Source: Hyalella azteca | Taxonomy: Eukaryota; Arthropoda; Malacostraca; Amphipoda; Hyalellidae | Assembly: GCF_000764305.2 (NCBI RefSeq) | Contig: NW_025946706.1 | Location: 124,001 to 188,000, forward strand | Direction: 5' to 3' | Length of the DNA stretch: 64,000 nucleotides | Part shown: positions 1-14,000 of the stretch, in pieces | How positions within the stretch are numbered: position 1 is the stretch's first letter | Layout: each line of letters starts with the position of its first letter | The notes under the pieces: model-generated | Seen by the model: only the letters and a program-made list of their open reading frames with translations | Told to the model about the DNA's origin: nothing | Databases searched by the model: none | Translations under genes and position numbers: made by a program

Positions 1-885
1 TATTCGCTTGTACTCAAATTTTATTCCTTTTTATTAAAGTTGTTTTAAATAAAAAAAGCATCATATAGCAGGAAAAGGATTTTGAAGAAAAAAAGTTTTT
101 AGCAGTTGCTGAACGGCCAATTTTTGGTAACTAATCACTGAATGGTGAATGACTAAATGAACCTTCACAATTACGTTGGCTGAAGGCTGACAACAAATGA
201 ACCCATTAATATTTCCACAGAAGAAAGAGACATCAAAACAACAATCGCCGAATTACGAGGCCAAAAATGAGTGTCGGAGCTGCCAAGCATAACGGGTGTG
301 ACTCTGAGCTCAGGATTGAGCAACAACTCGTGACCGAGAACGAAAAAAAATCTCACCATGACCTCCTCCTTCGCAAATACAATATAACCTCCTCCTTCGC
401 AAATAAAAAAAAACACTTTTTTCTTCATGCAGCGAACAAGCCACTGCAGAGAGCACAGCGATGACACAACACTTCAGAGGATTCCTTTGAGTCGTGCAGC
501 GGTAACATGTGTTTATTTTAGGGCTTTGGTTACACTAAAATATCTCTAAGAATTTAGTACTAAATTTATTTAATTGACACTATCTGATAAAAACAGATTT
601 GAGATGATATAAAGAGATTGTAGTCACTATTTGCTTAGCCGCCAGGGAAGAGCCGTAGAAATATTATAGTGAAAAGTAGCGGCAGCTTCTGGCACGTGAG
701 AAGAATATTCAATGCAGTGAGTGAGAGACCGCATGGCGAAGAGGGCAATCGAAAAAATATCGAGAATGAGGTGTGAGGTAAGAACAAAAGGGCCTGGAAA
801 CACAAGCGAGAAGAATGTCAAGCAGACAAGAGGATGGTATATAAATAGTGTGGGCGAGATGGCTCCAGCCTACAGAGGAAAAGGT
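1..885. other. AT-rich sequence, no gene recognised
   Basis: Short open frames here (up to 98 codons) have no recognisable motif and no supported splice context. I see no RNA gene. Confidence 0.6.
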
Positions 886-1182
886 GTGGTAGAGCAGCAG
901 AGGTAGAGGAGGTGGTAGAGCAGCAGAGGTAGAGGAGGTGGTAGAGCAACAGAGGTAGGGGAGGTGGTAGAGCAGCAGAGGTAGGGGAGGTGGTAGAGCA
1001 GCAGAGGTAGGGGAGGTGGTAGAGCAGCAGAGGTAGAGGAGGTGGTAGAGCAGCAGAGGTAGAGGAGGTGGTAGAGCAGCAGAGGTAGAGGAGGTGGTAG
1101 AGCAGCAGAGGTAGAGGAGGTGGTAGAGCAGCAGAGGTAGAGGAGGTGGTAGAGCAGCAGAGGTAGAGGAGGTGGTAGAGCA
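886..1182 (+). repeat. 26-bp minisatellite, about 11.4 copies
   Basis: A purine-rich unit starting GTGGTAGAGCAGCAGAGG recurs every 26 bp (for example at 886, 912 and 938) with one or two substitutions per copy. Because 26 is not a multiple of three, the minus strand reads through all three frames as one 26-residue Leu/Pro/Ser-rich period. This explains the two long minus-strand open frames here, which are not genes. Confidence 0.95.
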
Positions 1183-1981
1183 CCGAGCGGTAAAATAAGT
1201 GATCGTCGACAGCGCTCAGCGGAACTGTTGACCTGCGCGTGCATTTCAGGCGTCCGGACTCCGACTTCTTAGCCAACGAAATATTTCTAATGAAGACGAT
1301 CGTGTACAAAAGTCGCGTGTTTATAACACGTTAAAGAACACCTCGAATAAATATTCGAACATCACCACCAGAGAAGTTCCACGGTTGACAGTGCGTTTGT
1401 AAATCGTTAAATAGCAAAACAATGGAAATTAGCATGTGTTATTGATAAGTGAATTACAAATACCTGCGACATCGAGGTTTATTAATTTATACAACTGCAG
1501 CAACCATTATCTCTTTGCATGTACTAAAATTAATGATGTTCACTAATATTTTAACTCGTCTAATCCTTAAAGTTACTTCACATCTTATATAAAAAAGCTC
1601 AAATTTCGTTCACCATCATTTTACTTCAACAATTTTATATGGTAAACATTTTACGTTGATGAACACAAATTACTTTCTCGACAACCTAATTTGCAGGCAT
1701 CGAGGTCAACGGCTGCTCGGCTGTCTGCCTCCGTAAGCGGTTGCGGCCGTATATGTGTGGAGGCTCAGGAAATACCGCTAGACGAGCTTGCAGCAATAGA
1801 GACTAGTAGCCTCGTGCAGCAGAGGTTGAAAATAAGTATATATAACTATAGCACGCTTCAGAAAAAATTAATTAAATATTTTATTTTGGTATTTAGCCAA
1901 GTTGCTTCAATAGACTGTCTAAAATCAGATGATTGAAGCATATATTTTTTAATTAAATTGTTCATGAGACAACATAGTTAA
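1183..1981. other. No gene recognised
   Basis: AT-rich sequence between two tandem repeats. An 81-codon open frame at 1691-1936 has no known motif and is not called. Confidence 0.5.
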
Positions 1982-2231
1982 GCTGATTTCTCTGTAAACC
2001 AAGCATGACAGCGTATGTTCCAGTACAGATATTAGTACTCCAACAAAACGCAGTCATCACTTACGCAACTATTGAATATGAAAACAAAACTTGAGGTCTT
2101 CAACATAGGCTAATTTCTCTGTAAACCAAGCATGACTGCCCATATTCCAGTAAAGATATTAGTACTCCAACATAACGCAGTCATCACTAACGCAACTATA
2201 AAATATGAAAACAAAATTTGAGGTCTTCAAG
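1982..2231 (+). repeat. Tandem duplication of a ~127-bp unit
   Basis: Two adjacent copies share the landmarks GTAAACCAAGCATGAC (1994 and 2121), AGTACTCCAAC, CGCAGTCATCAC and TTGAGGTCTTCAA in the same order, with scattered substitutions. No coding potential is preserved between the copies. Confidence 0.9.
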
Positions 2232-2235
2232 TAAC

Positions 2236-5200
2236 GAAACGAAAGCACCGCCATAACTGCGTCCAGGAAGCAGCGACGCGCCTCTTCTTGCTGCGCGTGG
2301 GCGACACTGAGCGCCAGGCCAGGGTCGGCAGCTGTACAGTCAGAGAAATGAAGTGAACTTTGTCCACAAATAGAGATGCATTTTTGGCCCTTGCGTATGT
2401 CATCCTGACCATATTTGTCCCGGCAAGTGGGCTTATCAGTGCTACGTGCAGAAATTGTGTCTCTATTTGAACAAGATAACTAATTCATTCATTTATCTTA
2501 ACGTAGGCTGGTCTTTTTACCAGGGAGACATGGCCTTTATTTCCCTGAATAATATAATTTTCCTTAATATCGTTCTATAAATTATACAATTCAGGGAAAA
2601 CATAAATTGGAGATCTTCTGGAAACCTTTGAGAGTCTGACGAACTTGGAGTAATGAAGCAAATGAACCTGATAATGAAATGCTAATCTGTTAATAATGTT
2701 TGTGTTTGTGATGCTCGCTCTACGCCAACGTTCCGGTTTCCATTACAGCTTCTAAATGATCAGAAGTTCCGAGATAGTTTGCCGGCTACATAATAATCGC
2801 AAGACTGCCTGATATTATTAATATGAATAGACGAATAGTGCTGGATGAATCTCTACATGAACAAGCTTGCTCCAATTACGCAGTTGTTTAGAGTTAAGTA
2901 GATTGTTCTGGAGGCAAATATATATACGTATATGTATAATATACTGTATATACGCATGTGTGTAGTCGAAACCAAAGCGCCAGTAAATGAAATATATGCG
3001 TTCATCCTTAGCTCGCCAACTGGCAACTATACTTACATTACATTTAGCCGATCAAAATTAGAATACACAAGGTAAATGTTATTCGTTAAATGTAATAATT
3101 GGATTGATGTTTGCATTTATCTATCCAAAAATGGATGATAAAATTTGTAAGTCTCTGCACATGAAGTTCCAATTAAGCAAATCGAGAACAAAGAGAATTT
3201 CGTGGAAGACTGGAAACACCACTAAAATATGTTTTACTGCTAGTCGAGCAACAGCCGTCACACTGCATCATACCACACAAAAATAACGATAAATTATTCA
3301 CGAAGTTGTGATTGATCTTCACTGTTAGAATGCAGCGACAAGATGAAGGTTACTTATAGAACAGTCAGGCGACCGGTTATATATTTAGCTAGTACAACAC
3401 AACAGTTTAAGAACACAAGTTAGACGAACACAACATGGATGCAAGGAAAACCAGATCAAGAACACTAGATGATGCTAAGAAAGACAGATCAAGAACAAAA
3501 TAAGTCTGAAAAATCACTGGGTAAAATGGCGAAGTTTATTTAATTACTTAGCATCAGATGAATCTGCAGAGGTTGAATGAAACAGTAATTATATTGTTAG
3601 ACTGTCAAAGATTCTGAATTACTCTCATTAATTAAGGAGTAATTTGATACTCTGATTAAAGAACACTTACGGAGCGTAATACAGCACATATTCAACCAGA
3701 ACATCAAACAATTTCATAATGATATTCATAGAATATTTAATGTAGGATGAAAATCGTTAAGATTGCACAAACCTACCATACAATTCCTTCTAGTTTTTTA
3801 CAACATCTTACCGATCGCCGACATGAACAGTGGCACGTACGATCATCTCAGAACAGGAAATCACACCAATAACTATTTCTGCAAAAGCCCTTCGCGAACA
3901 ATGTGAGAGAACCTCAGATTAATTTTGTATTAAAACAGCTGCGAACAACGCACGGAATTTAGCCTTGAATATGGCAGCACATCGTGAGGCGAAGTAGCAT
4001 TTCATTCACACGAGAACACGCGCAGATCAAATATGAAGTCCGCACGGCGGTCGCAGCGACGAGAGCGAAACGCGCAATCGGATCAGCAACGCTGGACGTG
4101 ATCCAATTGTGTCAGTACACCGGAAAAATTCATCCATCTCACTATGAGTTTCCCATAGCTGAAAAAGACTGGATCAAACTCACAGAATTTATAACAGACA
4201 TTTCGGACATTCCAATCGCAGAGAAACACAATTAGAATGGTTACATAAATGTGAGAAACGATATGAGCTTTAAAACATCACAGCACGTCACAAATAAATT
4301 AATAAAAATCAATTCCTGTTATCATATAATTCATTAAGTATAGTTTCTACAGGCTATCACTGGGTATTTTAAAGAGACGAAAGGCGTAAATATAATCATT
4401 GCAAAATGTCCCGATGCCATCCAGCCTGAAAATCGACTGACATGGAGGCGACATGAGCGCAGCCCCCCAGGCAGCACAAGTTGAACGCACTGCACCAGAG
4501 ACACGATAACATCTTTGCTGGGTAAGAAGTGAAGACGATGCGCGAACATGGCGATGGACGATAGAATTATTCGATATATTTTGGAAGAAATAGGCAGAGC
4601 AAGAAAGGCACGTCAATGATGCCGGTCTCAATAATGATCGAGCTTATACGAGGATATTATGGACAAACTATTTCAGGTTGAGATGAATGAAGCCAGTAAA
4701 TGGAGTTCTCTCCGTTTGAATACGCATTGAACACAGAGGCTTGCCCAAGATTCCGTAAATGCGAGTATATTTTTCGCATTAAGGCTAACCTGTTGTCGAT
4801 GCCTGTTTCTTTGAACCTCATCGTGCGCCTTAAGAATAATGCATTTAAAAAATATTTTCTGGTTAAAATTAAAACATAAAAAAAACAAGCTGTCTACTAG
4901 GAAGCATCATAGCACATAAAATGACTGATGATGAATACTGTTATTACTGTATTAATCGTGATGAAGCAGCGTGCTCAATATGAAAGTTTACTTTAGGTAA
5001 GAAAATATAACCAGTGACCTGCAGATGAACGGTCCAACATGGAATCAGAACATCAGGTTTTAGCCTCCGCTTTCTACGCACATTTGGCGTAGGCGTCTGG
5101 ACGCACAAGCTTGCAGCTAGAGACCAACCCGCTGCTCGACGCACCTGCATGCATGAGCAGCGCACGTCCCGTTACTCAACTAATCTTCCATGCGAACTTT

Positions 5201-5363
5201 CTCAGCAACGCTCGGTTTCCACTTTATCGCACGACAACCTGTCTATCTGCAGCCATCAACCATCGCACGAACAACATTTTTACTGGGAAGACAAGGCAGC
5301 CCTTAATTGTCACCCTGAACACGGTCGGGAATGAAAGGCAAGACTGAGTTTGCGTTCACCAGC
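2236..5363. other. Gene-free AT-rich stretch
   Basis: No domain-like translation or repeat array found. An 83-codon plus frame at 3984-4235 and a 94-codon minus frame at 4347-4631 have no recognisable features. Unrecognised exons of a long-intron gene cannot be excluded. Confidence 0.45.
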
Positions 5364-5441
5364 GCCAGCTGTAACAAAGACAGCAAAAATGAACATCTCT
5401 CAGCCAGCTGTAACAAAGACAGCAAAAATGAACATCTCTCA
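5364..5441 (+). repeat. 39-bp direct duplication
   Basis: Two perfect head-to-tail copies of a 39-bp unit (starting GCCAGCTGTAACAAAG at 5364 and 5403). The unit is a multiple of three and sits inside a 103-codon open frame (5331-5642), so it appears as a 13-residue repeat. The frame has no other protein-like feature. Confidence 0.9.
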
Positions 5442-6770
5442 GTCCCGTACGTTTCCTTGTTAGGCAAGTCCTATCATGAGCGCGTTAAAAAAAAACATTG
5501 GATTGCATCTAGTGATCTGAATGACCGTGACTGTTGTGTTCAGCTACAACGTAACGAGCCTGGCAAGATCAGGAGATATGAACTAATCTTATCAAAGATG
5601 AAATGGTTGATGAGTAAAATGAAATGGTTGTACATGCAATAACATAAGTTTATTGTTATAAAAAATTCTCTACAATACTGCAATCACAAAGCTACGACCT
5701 GAAAAAGTATAACAGATGTACATAGATTTAAATTCAAGATAAAAACATGCTTTCAGTGAGAAATAGGACGCATGAAAGTTACCCATTAGAATATCTTTGC
5801 AACTCATGAGCTGACTCTTACTTTATTCGTAAATCTACACAGGAATCAGAAGTCATGAGTGTCCCTGTGTAGCCTCTAGACACACAGCGACGTCAGCAAC
5901 GATACAAGAATCAAGCCAAGCACAAAATAAGGTAAAATTATTACTTTGATTATATCTACCTTATGTTCCTTCAGGACAGATTTTAACTTATTTTACGAAG
6001 CGATCACACAAATTCTGTAATGGTGACTAAACTATTCAATTACTAATTCCTTGAATAGTAGGAAGAGAATGCCAGGTCTAATTACACCCATTGATGAGTT
6101 ATTATTACGAACATAAATGTCACCCGCGCAGTTAATCCCCTCATGAAAGAGGACAAATATAATGAGGAATAAATTGCAGTCGCAATGAGCCCATGCCAAG
6201 GCAGGCAATGAAGCGTAACTCGGCTCGGCGAGTAGCAGACAAGAGGCAGCAATCATGGTAATGGATAAGAGATTGCAAGGCTCACTGACCTTTGATTGCT
6301 TTCTGAGAATAGCTACATTGAAAGGACCACACAATCAAAGGTACAACGATCACTGCTAATTTCACGACTCAATAATAGATAGAGTTTGCCGGTGACAGAA
6401 GTCCGAAGCAATCTATTGCGCTTACCGACATCACTGATGAGCGATGTGGGACTTTGATAGGTCAATGGAGCTTGACAGCTCGATTGAGGAAAGCATATTT
6501 ACGTGACCCACCTCGAACCAGTTGAGATTAGTAGCATGATTGAGTCAAGTAAAAGTATTTCTGTGCAGCATTGTGGCATTGCAAATCTTACTACGATACA
6601 CAATTTTTTCGTCCTTGATATGACTTATTTTCAATTATTTGTTCAGATGAAACATTTCATAACGACCTCGAATGAAAGAAATAATTTTGTGCATTTATCG
6701 CACCGCGACCTTGAGATCATTGAGTGTGTCAGGGACGCCGCTGTGATGATTTAAATGAAAAGCTTGCAAA
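5442..6770. other. No gene recognised
   Basis: AT-rich sequence. A 100-codon minus frame (6032-6334) shows no family signature. Nothing else found. Confidence 0.45.
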
Positions 6771-7167
6771 TACAGCACATGCCTCACACAGAGCCATGTT
6801 ATTACATACAGCGCACGCCTCACACAGAGCCATGTTATACAGCACACGCCTCACACAGAGCCATGTTATACAGCACCTGCCTCACACAGAGCCATGTTAT
6901 TACATACAGCGCACGCCTCACACAGAGCCATGTTATACAGCACACGCCTCACACAGAGCCATGTTATACAGCGCACGCCTCACACAGAGCCATGTTATAC
7001 AGCACACGCCTCACACAGAGCCATGTTATACAGCACCTGCCTCACACAGAGCCATGTTATACAGCACATGCCTCACACAGAGCCATGTTATACAGCATCT
7101 GCCTCACACAGAGCCATGTTATACAGCACACACATCATACAGAGCCATGCTATGCAACACACACCTA
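6771..7167 (+). repeat. 31-bp minisatellite, 12 copies
   Basis: The core CACACAGAGCCATGTTAT recurs at about 31-bp spacing (GAGCCATG at 6791, 6827, 6858, 6889, 6925 and on to 7142). Two units are 36 bp long through an insertion of TACAT type. The array is open in all three plus frames, producing several long apparent proteins with a 31-residue period. Confidence 0.95.
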
Positions 7168-7690
7168 ACGCCAATTCAAAACAGTGCACACATATAGAAA
7201 ACGCACACACAGAACACATACATTCAATATACACTTCCATTAGACACACAGAAAATTCATACAGCACGTACACATCACTTAGTAGTCAACACATCAAATA
7301 CCACAATGTCACCCAATCGATCACCCCCCACACCCACAATGTCACATCAAACAAATTAACACAGATAAATCAACACAGCTCAAACATACACCGCTCACCT
7401 CGCACACTCAATACACCTCGCACATACACCACACACAGACAACACAGCTCGAGCATACACAACATACCTCACACATACACCACATACTTCACCCAATTAA
7501 CACAGCTCATACACCACACACCTGACACAGCTCAGACATACACCACCCGCCTGACACAGCTCAGACATACACCACACACCTGACACAGCTCAGACATACA
7601 CCACACACCTGACACAGCTCAGACATACACCACACACCATAACACAGCTCAGACATACACCACACACTTCACACAGAGGCCACCACACTC
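7168..7690 (+). repeat. AC-rich low-complexity tract with a 29-bp tandem array
   Basis: Purine-poor A/C-rich sequence grades into a regular array of about six units containing GACACAGCTCAGACATACAC (7524, 7553, 7582, 7611, 7641), 29-30 bp apart. It is contiguous with the preceding minisatellite. Confidence 0.9.
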
Positions 7691-7990
7691 CGGCTTCACC
7701 ACCAGGGGGCGGCGCGTGTTCGCTCCCTTGACCTGCTTGCTGCGCGCTGACGTTTCCGCCGCCGAAGCCTTCGCGTGAATCTCAGAGCTTCCAGGATCTG
7801 GGGCGAGCCAGATACGGGAGTGAGCGCCACTAAATTGAGCAAAATACGGGAGTGAGCACCACTAAATTGAGCAAAATTCGGAAGTTAGCGCCACTAAATT
7901 GAGCAAAATACAGGAGTGAGCACTAATAAATAGAGCAAAATACGGAAGTGAGCAGCACTTAGGAAAAAGTGAGCGAAATACGGGTAACAG
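7691..7990 (+). repeat. 32-bp minisatellite, 5 copies, with GC-rich spacer
   Basis: After a short GC-rich spacer (7691-7810), a unit containing GCCACTAAATTGAGCAAAAT repeats at exactly 32 bp (7821, 7853, 7885, 7917, 7949) and decays into partial copies near 7990. Confidence 0.9.
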
Positions 7991-10448
7991 CAGTTGGGGA
8001 ACGGTGAGTAAAATATACCGCGGCGCCGACGCAGCCGTGAAAATTATGATATGCTTCTCCATCACCTATATAATTAGTTCTAACTGATGATGAAGCTGAT
8101 CCCTGCAAATTTGTTGATTACGATAAGGTGAATTTCCTCGACGTTTTCTTTGCATTTACATCAATCTCACCTGATTCGTAAATCTTGTTTGAAATGTATT
8201 CAAAAGCATTATTAAACAAAATTTTTATTATTTTTAGAGAAAGTGAATTAAATAATACGAGGTACTCGAAAGAAAAGACGAAAAGGAAGAAGAACCTTTA
8301 GCTGCTATTATACTCTGCCAAAGTTTAGAGCGTCCTTAGAAATATCAGTCATATTGTTCAGAACTTATCACTAATGTCTCCTTCAACGTTTGTGGTGTAC
8401 ACTCAAAAGAGATTAAAACGAGTACTATTGAATCTTCTTTGCTGTGCAGATAATGAGAAATCCAGTTTCTATCAGGCGAGATTCCATGACATTGTTGAAT
8501 CCAAAAATAATAAATAACATAATAGGTACAACATTATGAATGTTGCATGTCATTCAAAGACGATTTCAAAATATCGAAGTAACAGAGTGAAAAAATCCAC
8601 TACCAGCATCTCCAAATGGCGAAAATTTTCTGATAAGTTAAAAAAATCTATTTTATTCTCCTCAGAAAATTCGGTGTTCAGAACACATTTATTTATTGGC
8701 AGAACAAGTAAATCAAGTCCACTGACCGAACATTGGTGAATATTCCAGATCACGTGCCTACGCCATCAGTGATTAATTCACCTAACAAATTTTGGCAAAC
8801 GCAGAATCCAATATGAAGTAAAAATTGCATAGAACGTTCGATTGCGGAGAGAATTTTCTACTAATTAGATCAAGCTTAGTAGAGCGTATAAAATCCAATA
8901 GTATACGTACAAAATTTAGTAAAGCATCTTAGACGCTCGACATCCGCACAAGGCTACCCTGCAGGCCATCAGCGAGGCAACAAGCAACAGTCACAAGAAG
9001 TCAACCTTCAATCTTCCAGAACTTGAACAATCGCACTGTAAGATCAACGAATTTGTAAGACATGAAAAAAATCGCCGTCAAAATGGGCATCAGACACAAT
9101 CTAATTGACTGCTGAGGTCTGACAATCACGGAAATGTTTTTTAATTAATTCTGGATTATGAAGTATGTTTAACATTTAAATGTATTTTACGAGCATTCAG
9201 ATTGTTTTCAGCAATATTTCAGCAAATTAGGCACTCCGGTCTCCAAGTTTCGAACAATTTTAATTCGAAACAAATCAAACGATGATAAAAAATAGGAACG
9301 AAGCAAAAAATTGAAGAGGAATGCAAGGTATAGAAAGTTTATTTATTGAGGGGAGTTACTAATTAGATAAGAGATAAAATATGAAATTATTTTAATTAAT
9401 TCTGTGCTAAATTAGAGTGGATGAGTCATCGAGTGCCATTGCAGGGTGGCCGCGTAATTGACACATCGAGACGCTGCAAGTCACTCAAGACGGCAGGACG
9501 TCAGTGACCTGAGCCGAGGTCATCTTTGACCTTACGTGGTCAACGTTACGGGCGCTCAGCGACTCTTGCTACCTCACCAAGCTACAGTGGCTCTTAAATC
9601 TTATGAAATATAACGTCCTACTAAGAAGGAAGTTCTATTATTTAGTTTTTTCCTTAATTTCACTTTAGTGTTTAATTGGTGTAGAATTGTCACTGGGAAT
9701 TTAATGTAGCATTTAAAAAATATCTAGCCTATACCGAGAAAATCAACAAAAGGCAGCGAGTCCATAGTTCTTGATAATGATTTATAATTTAAAGCCGATT
9801 TTCTAAGTAAAACTCTAAAAGGCAAAGTTAGCAACGCAGTGGCTTGATAGTCTGCATCGGAGCAAGATTTGGTGTTGCAGCTTTCACATCTGATCGTTTG
9901 TCGACTGACTGTGACCTCAGCTCTCAGGGATAGCGGCTTTGCTGAAGAACTATGGATCCTAATTCTCACCTCACGAGCCTTCGTAACAAAATATACTACA
10001 AGTTTTCCTACAATGTGGTTTACTTAGAACGATCCTCCAGTATAACAATGCTATCTAATAGCTTTATTGTCTTAGACATAGCTTCACCCAAGGAACTATT
10101 CGATAAACAGACTGAGGATAAAAAGGGAAATGATCGCTAGTTCAAAATTTTTTTTTAATATTTAAATATAAAGGAACTTGACCAAACATAATCTAACCTT
10201 TTCTAACTCTAACTGTCGATTTATTCTCTAACTCTAACTCTAAAGTCCGATTTTCTGAATCAGCAACGAAATGCTTATTCTACTGGTTCGACAAACTGGC
10301 TGCCGATTCCATAGAATCGGCGATTCCGCGATTTCGGCACGAAATATATATACTGTTACCGATCAACGTCGGGTGAATTGAACAAGAATATAAGAACAAG
10401 TTGTACAATACAACAACACGCGAGATTAAGAAGAAACTCTACAGAAAC
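7991..10448. other. Gene-free AT-rich stretch
   Basis: No coding signature. Short TAACTC-type runs lie at about 10198-10245. Open frames of up to 81 codons lack motifs. Confidence 0.45.
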
Positions 10449-11062
10449 TTATGAACTACCATGCATTAGCTCACCCTCGGTAATGGCGAAACTTGAGTCT
10501 GTCAGGAGTAACAGAAGAATAATCTTGAAAAACTTGAAAAAAATCTGGTGTATTTCTTTCATTGAATTACATAAACTGCAAAGTAACACTTGTCTATATG
10601 GACGGCGTAATTCTGTTCTCCTTGCGCAGCACTTGAACGCCGATGGAGCACCACAAGCATCACGTTTAGTCCTGCCACGAGACGCTGTATAATAAGTGGA
10701 ATCGACAGACTTGAAGTAAGGATCCCTAGCAGCCGTCAACCTGTCGTTTGTCTCACATAACTCAACATTGACACACTTCCTCTCAAACTCTGGACTGTTG
10801 GACCTACAGCAATATCCTCGACATTTTGCTCGTTGCTTAGACTCGCCCTCGCCGCTCGAGTCTGAAAATAGTGGCAACTTTGGTATGCTCTTATCAACTG
10901 GGTCGATGGAACTTATTAAAATTTTATGGTTTCCACCAATGAAGCTCCCTTTAAAAGATTTTCTTCTTTTAGTTCGAGGATTTACCGCGGGTATGGGAGC
11001 CCCATGGGCTTCAGGAACTGGTCCGCACATAGAGGCGAGTGCGAATTGAGAGCCCCGATGCT
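10449..11062 (-). CDS. Unrecognised cysteine-rich exon candidate
   Basis: I do not recognise this gene. On the minus strand a good 3' splice site (pyrimidine-rich ...TTTTGTTCAG) ends at 11063, and an open frame of about 200 codons continues to a stop at 10449. The translation has basic clusters (NPRTKRRKSF), a Cys-rich segment (KCRGYCCRSNSPEFERKC) and an RTKR furin-like site followed by DACGAPSAFKCCARR. This pattern is seen in secreted cystine-knot precursors, but no family is assignable. The last ~30 codons are hydrophobic and may be intron read-through, since no convincing donor was found. It could be a chance open frame. Confidence 0.25.
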
Positions 11063-14000
11063 CTGAACAAAATCTTCGAGACACCACGCAAACTTGGAGC
11101 CTCCTTCGTCAAGAACTGAACCTTTCTGCGGTCTTCTCTACAGTGACTTCCCATGATACTGCATATCAATCAACTAGGTATTTCTGCATCAGTCCAACAA
11201 GGATTAAATTTCTGGACCACAAACGACAGAAGTCAACTGGCACTAGCCACTAGCTAAGCTCGAAGAAAAAAAAACACTTGTGATATTTTGACAGCCTTTT
11301 GTATGAGAATATCTTTAATCCTACATGCCTGGAAATATGAACATATGTAATTAGTAAGGATACGTTAATCGGACGGGAGACACTTCCTCCAATTCATCAC
11401 GTGTTTTAAAACGTGGAATAATAACTTTGCGATCACACAGTTTGTTGGCGACGGGAGATTCGCAACACAAAGCCCGAAGGCGCGGAGCAACCGATCACTC
11501 AGATGGGAAAACCAAAAGGAAGCTGAAAAGGCATTCCAAGTCCTTTAAAAACTTAACATGAATGAAGGAACAAGAATGGCGCGCAATCAAACTTTACAGG
11601 TAACGTTATATTGTGACATCAACAAGAAAATACAAGTGCACATCTTCCACCACAAAGAAAGCTTAGCAGAAATAAGGCTACAACCACCCCGAACCACTTC
11701 CAGGCGAGTACTGAGCGAGTGCATTCGAGGTCGTCGCAATAAACAGCTGAGTCCAGGAGGCAGATGCCTCCAACCATTATATAGAGAGAGCGTCCCAGCA
11801 TTCATGCCATAGCTGACTCAGTGATATGAAAAATTCATGCTTATTCCTTCCAGCTACTGAGGACGAAGGCCCTGGATTCCTGAAACAGTAGGACTAAGTA
11901 GCTTTTCCGACAACACCAAGTTCGATCAAGTCAAATTTGAGAACCTGGGGTAGCCTTCATAAAATTATGTTTAGCTGTCCAACGTCAGTATAACTTGTGA
12001 CTATCAAATCGTAGAATTCCTGACTCGAAACAACACACAAAACGCATACAGCGGCATAATTCGAGAGTTGCCAATTAAAAGAAATGATTCGCTTTAATCA
12101 ACAGGGTGACGTTTTTGTCATCTTTTTCACTCGATTATTAGACTAAAAAACACTTCCAGATTGTTTATTTTAAAGACTTCATAATATTACCGAAAAAGAG
12201 AGCGTGCCACATGGAAATTTGAGCCACAGAAATAGCAGTCAGCAGTGCCATTGATTTTGGATGGCACGCTGGACCTCGTTACAGCGCACGCGCCCGCCAG
12301 CCCGCTCGCCCACCACCCCTACGCGTCCGATTCATTGTCAGCGCAGTGGTGTACATTTCACGATATTTTCTCTTTAGAAGATTCAATTAGGCGTCTTTTC
12401 TTGGGCATTAACTTGAAAAATTGCCGGATCGTTGTGTATTACATAATTTGCAAACAACAGTCTTCTGTGCTCCTCTCTTCAGAAAAATTACCGCATGTTG
12501 GCAACGCAATGAGAGCAAGAACAATCAGAGCTGAAATCAAGCTTTCTTGTACGTTAATGTGAATTGGTGGGTATCTATGTTTCAAATAGTTTTCATGGAT
12601 GCTAGAATAAAAGTTTTGGTATTTGAAATAACGTGTAATATTTTTCACTGCCAAACGTTTTTCAACCACCGCTTTAGATGCTGCCGACGTGACAATAACA
12701 GAATTTTAGATGCTAAAGTCATGCATGATTCAAGTCGATTTCCACTAAAAACTAAAGTTAATGCAATTAACAGCACTTCCCTAATTCATGTGCTAATTTT
12801 TTTTATACTGTACGTTTTTGATAAATAAACAACCGAAGATTGTTGTTAATTCAGAAGAAGCATCCATCAATAAAGATCCACATCTCGCTATCAATTATCG
12901 ACGACTTTCGGTATCGTTCGACTGCGATGAATATCGGATGGAGTCGCGCTTCACGGAAGCACTTCCGGTTGGTGATAATGGTGACTCATGCACCACCTGG
13001 CCACTGTTTCCGAGAAAGCAAAACAGGTGAGAAAGCTGTTTCGCAGAAGGCGAAACAGGTGCGGCAGCTGCGGCTTCCAGGACTTGTATTCAGAATAGGT
13101 CTAGCGATGATAACTTGTGTGATCATAGGCAATTTAATTGTCACTTCTAAACTCTTGGGAGAAGATTAATTTAGATTGATCATTGATGGATTGTATCTGA
13201 TAATCTAGTTTTTCTAATCAATAGATCCACTTCGTATGGCAGCTTACGGGGCTTACATATAATAATGAGACACCCTGAGAATTCTGAAATGCATTTGAAA
13301 AGACGAGTAACTTCCATGGTGGGATTTTGCTCGCAGGACCAAAATCTCGAGGACTACGTACTGAGGTTGTGAAGTTAGGTTTCCGTGTTGACGGTTGACC
13401 CGTGTGGTTCTCCCCGTGTCGAGTTGTTAAGATAATTCGAAATTAGGGTGTAAAGTACGCGGAGTTTTAACCGGAGTTGACTTCTCTGTTCAATCGCTGT
13501 CTAAACTATTGTTCACGTGGCAGGATCTGAAATTTCATAACTCTGTAGTTATTTTTTTATATAAACTACAGTCTATTGGACGGCAGGCACCATACTCATT
13601 GGCAACAGGGATTATATCATTAAATATTTGAATCACTCCTTCAATTTTAGAATATTTCCCTGGCACCGACGACGAAATTGTATTTACAGAAGAGCTCGCA
13701 TGCGGTAAGTAGATGTAGGCATTTACTGCGATAGTTTGCTAGACCTTTGATGTTAGCCATAACACTAACCGCGAAGAGAAACCTCATAAACATGGCGTAC
13801 AGTGAACCATTTTTTTCCAAATGTCCAATGCGGAGGATATTTAGCCACTGATTTGTGTACAAACTTCAACCTATTTGCTTATAGCACATGGATGAAGCTT
13901 TTTAACCTGTCAAATCCCTAGGTAAATCATAATTGATCAAAGCACACGGCATCATTCACAAATTGGTGATGGATAGCTGTTGTTGCCAATTGATTATTCA

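Noticed and set aside
818..1309. 163- and 124-codon Leu/Pro/Ser-rich minus-strand frames
   Set aside because: Entirely produced by the 26-bp minisatellite, which is open in every frame.
6724..7583. Three long overlapping plus-strand frames (up to 229 codons)
   Set aside because: Translation of the 31-bp and AC-rich tandem arrays; the same 31-residue period appears in all frames.
10378..10692. 104-codon plus frame opposite the Cys-rich exon
   Set aside because: No motif and no splice support; antisense shadow.
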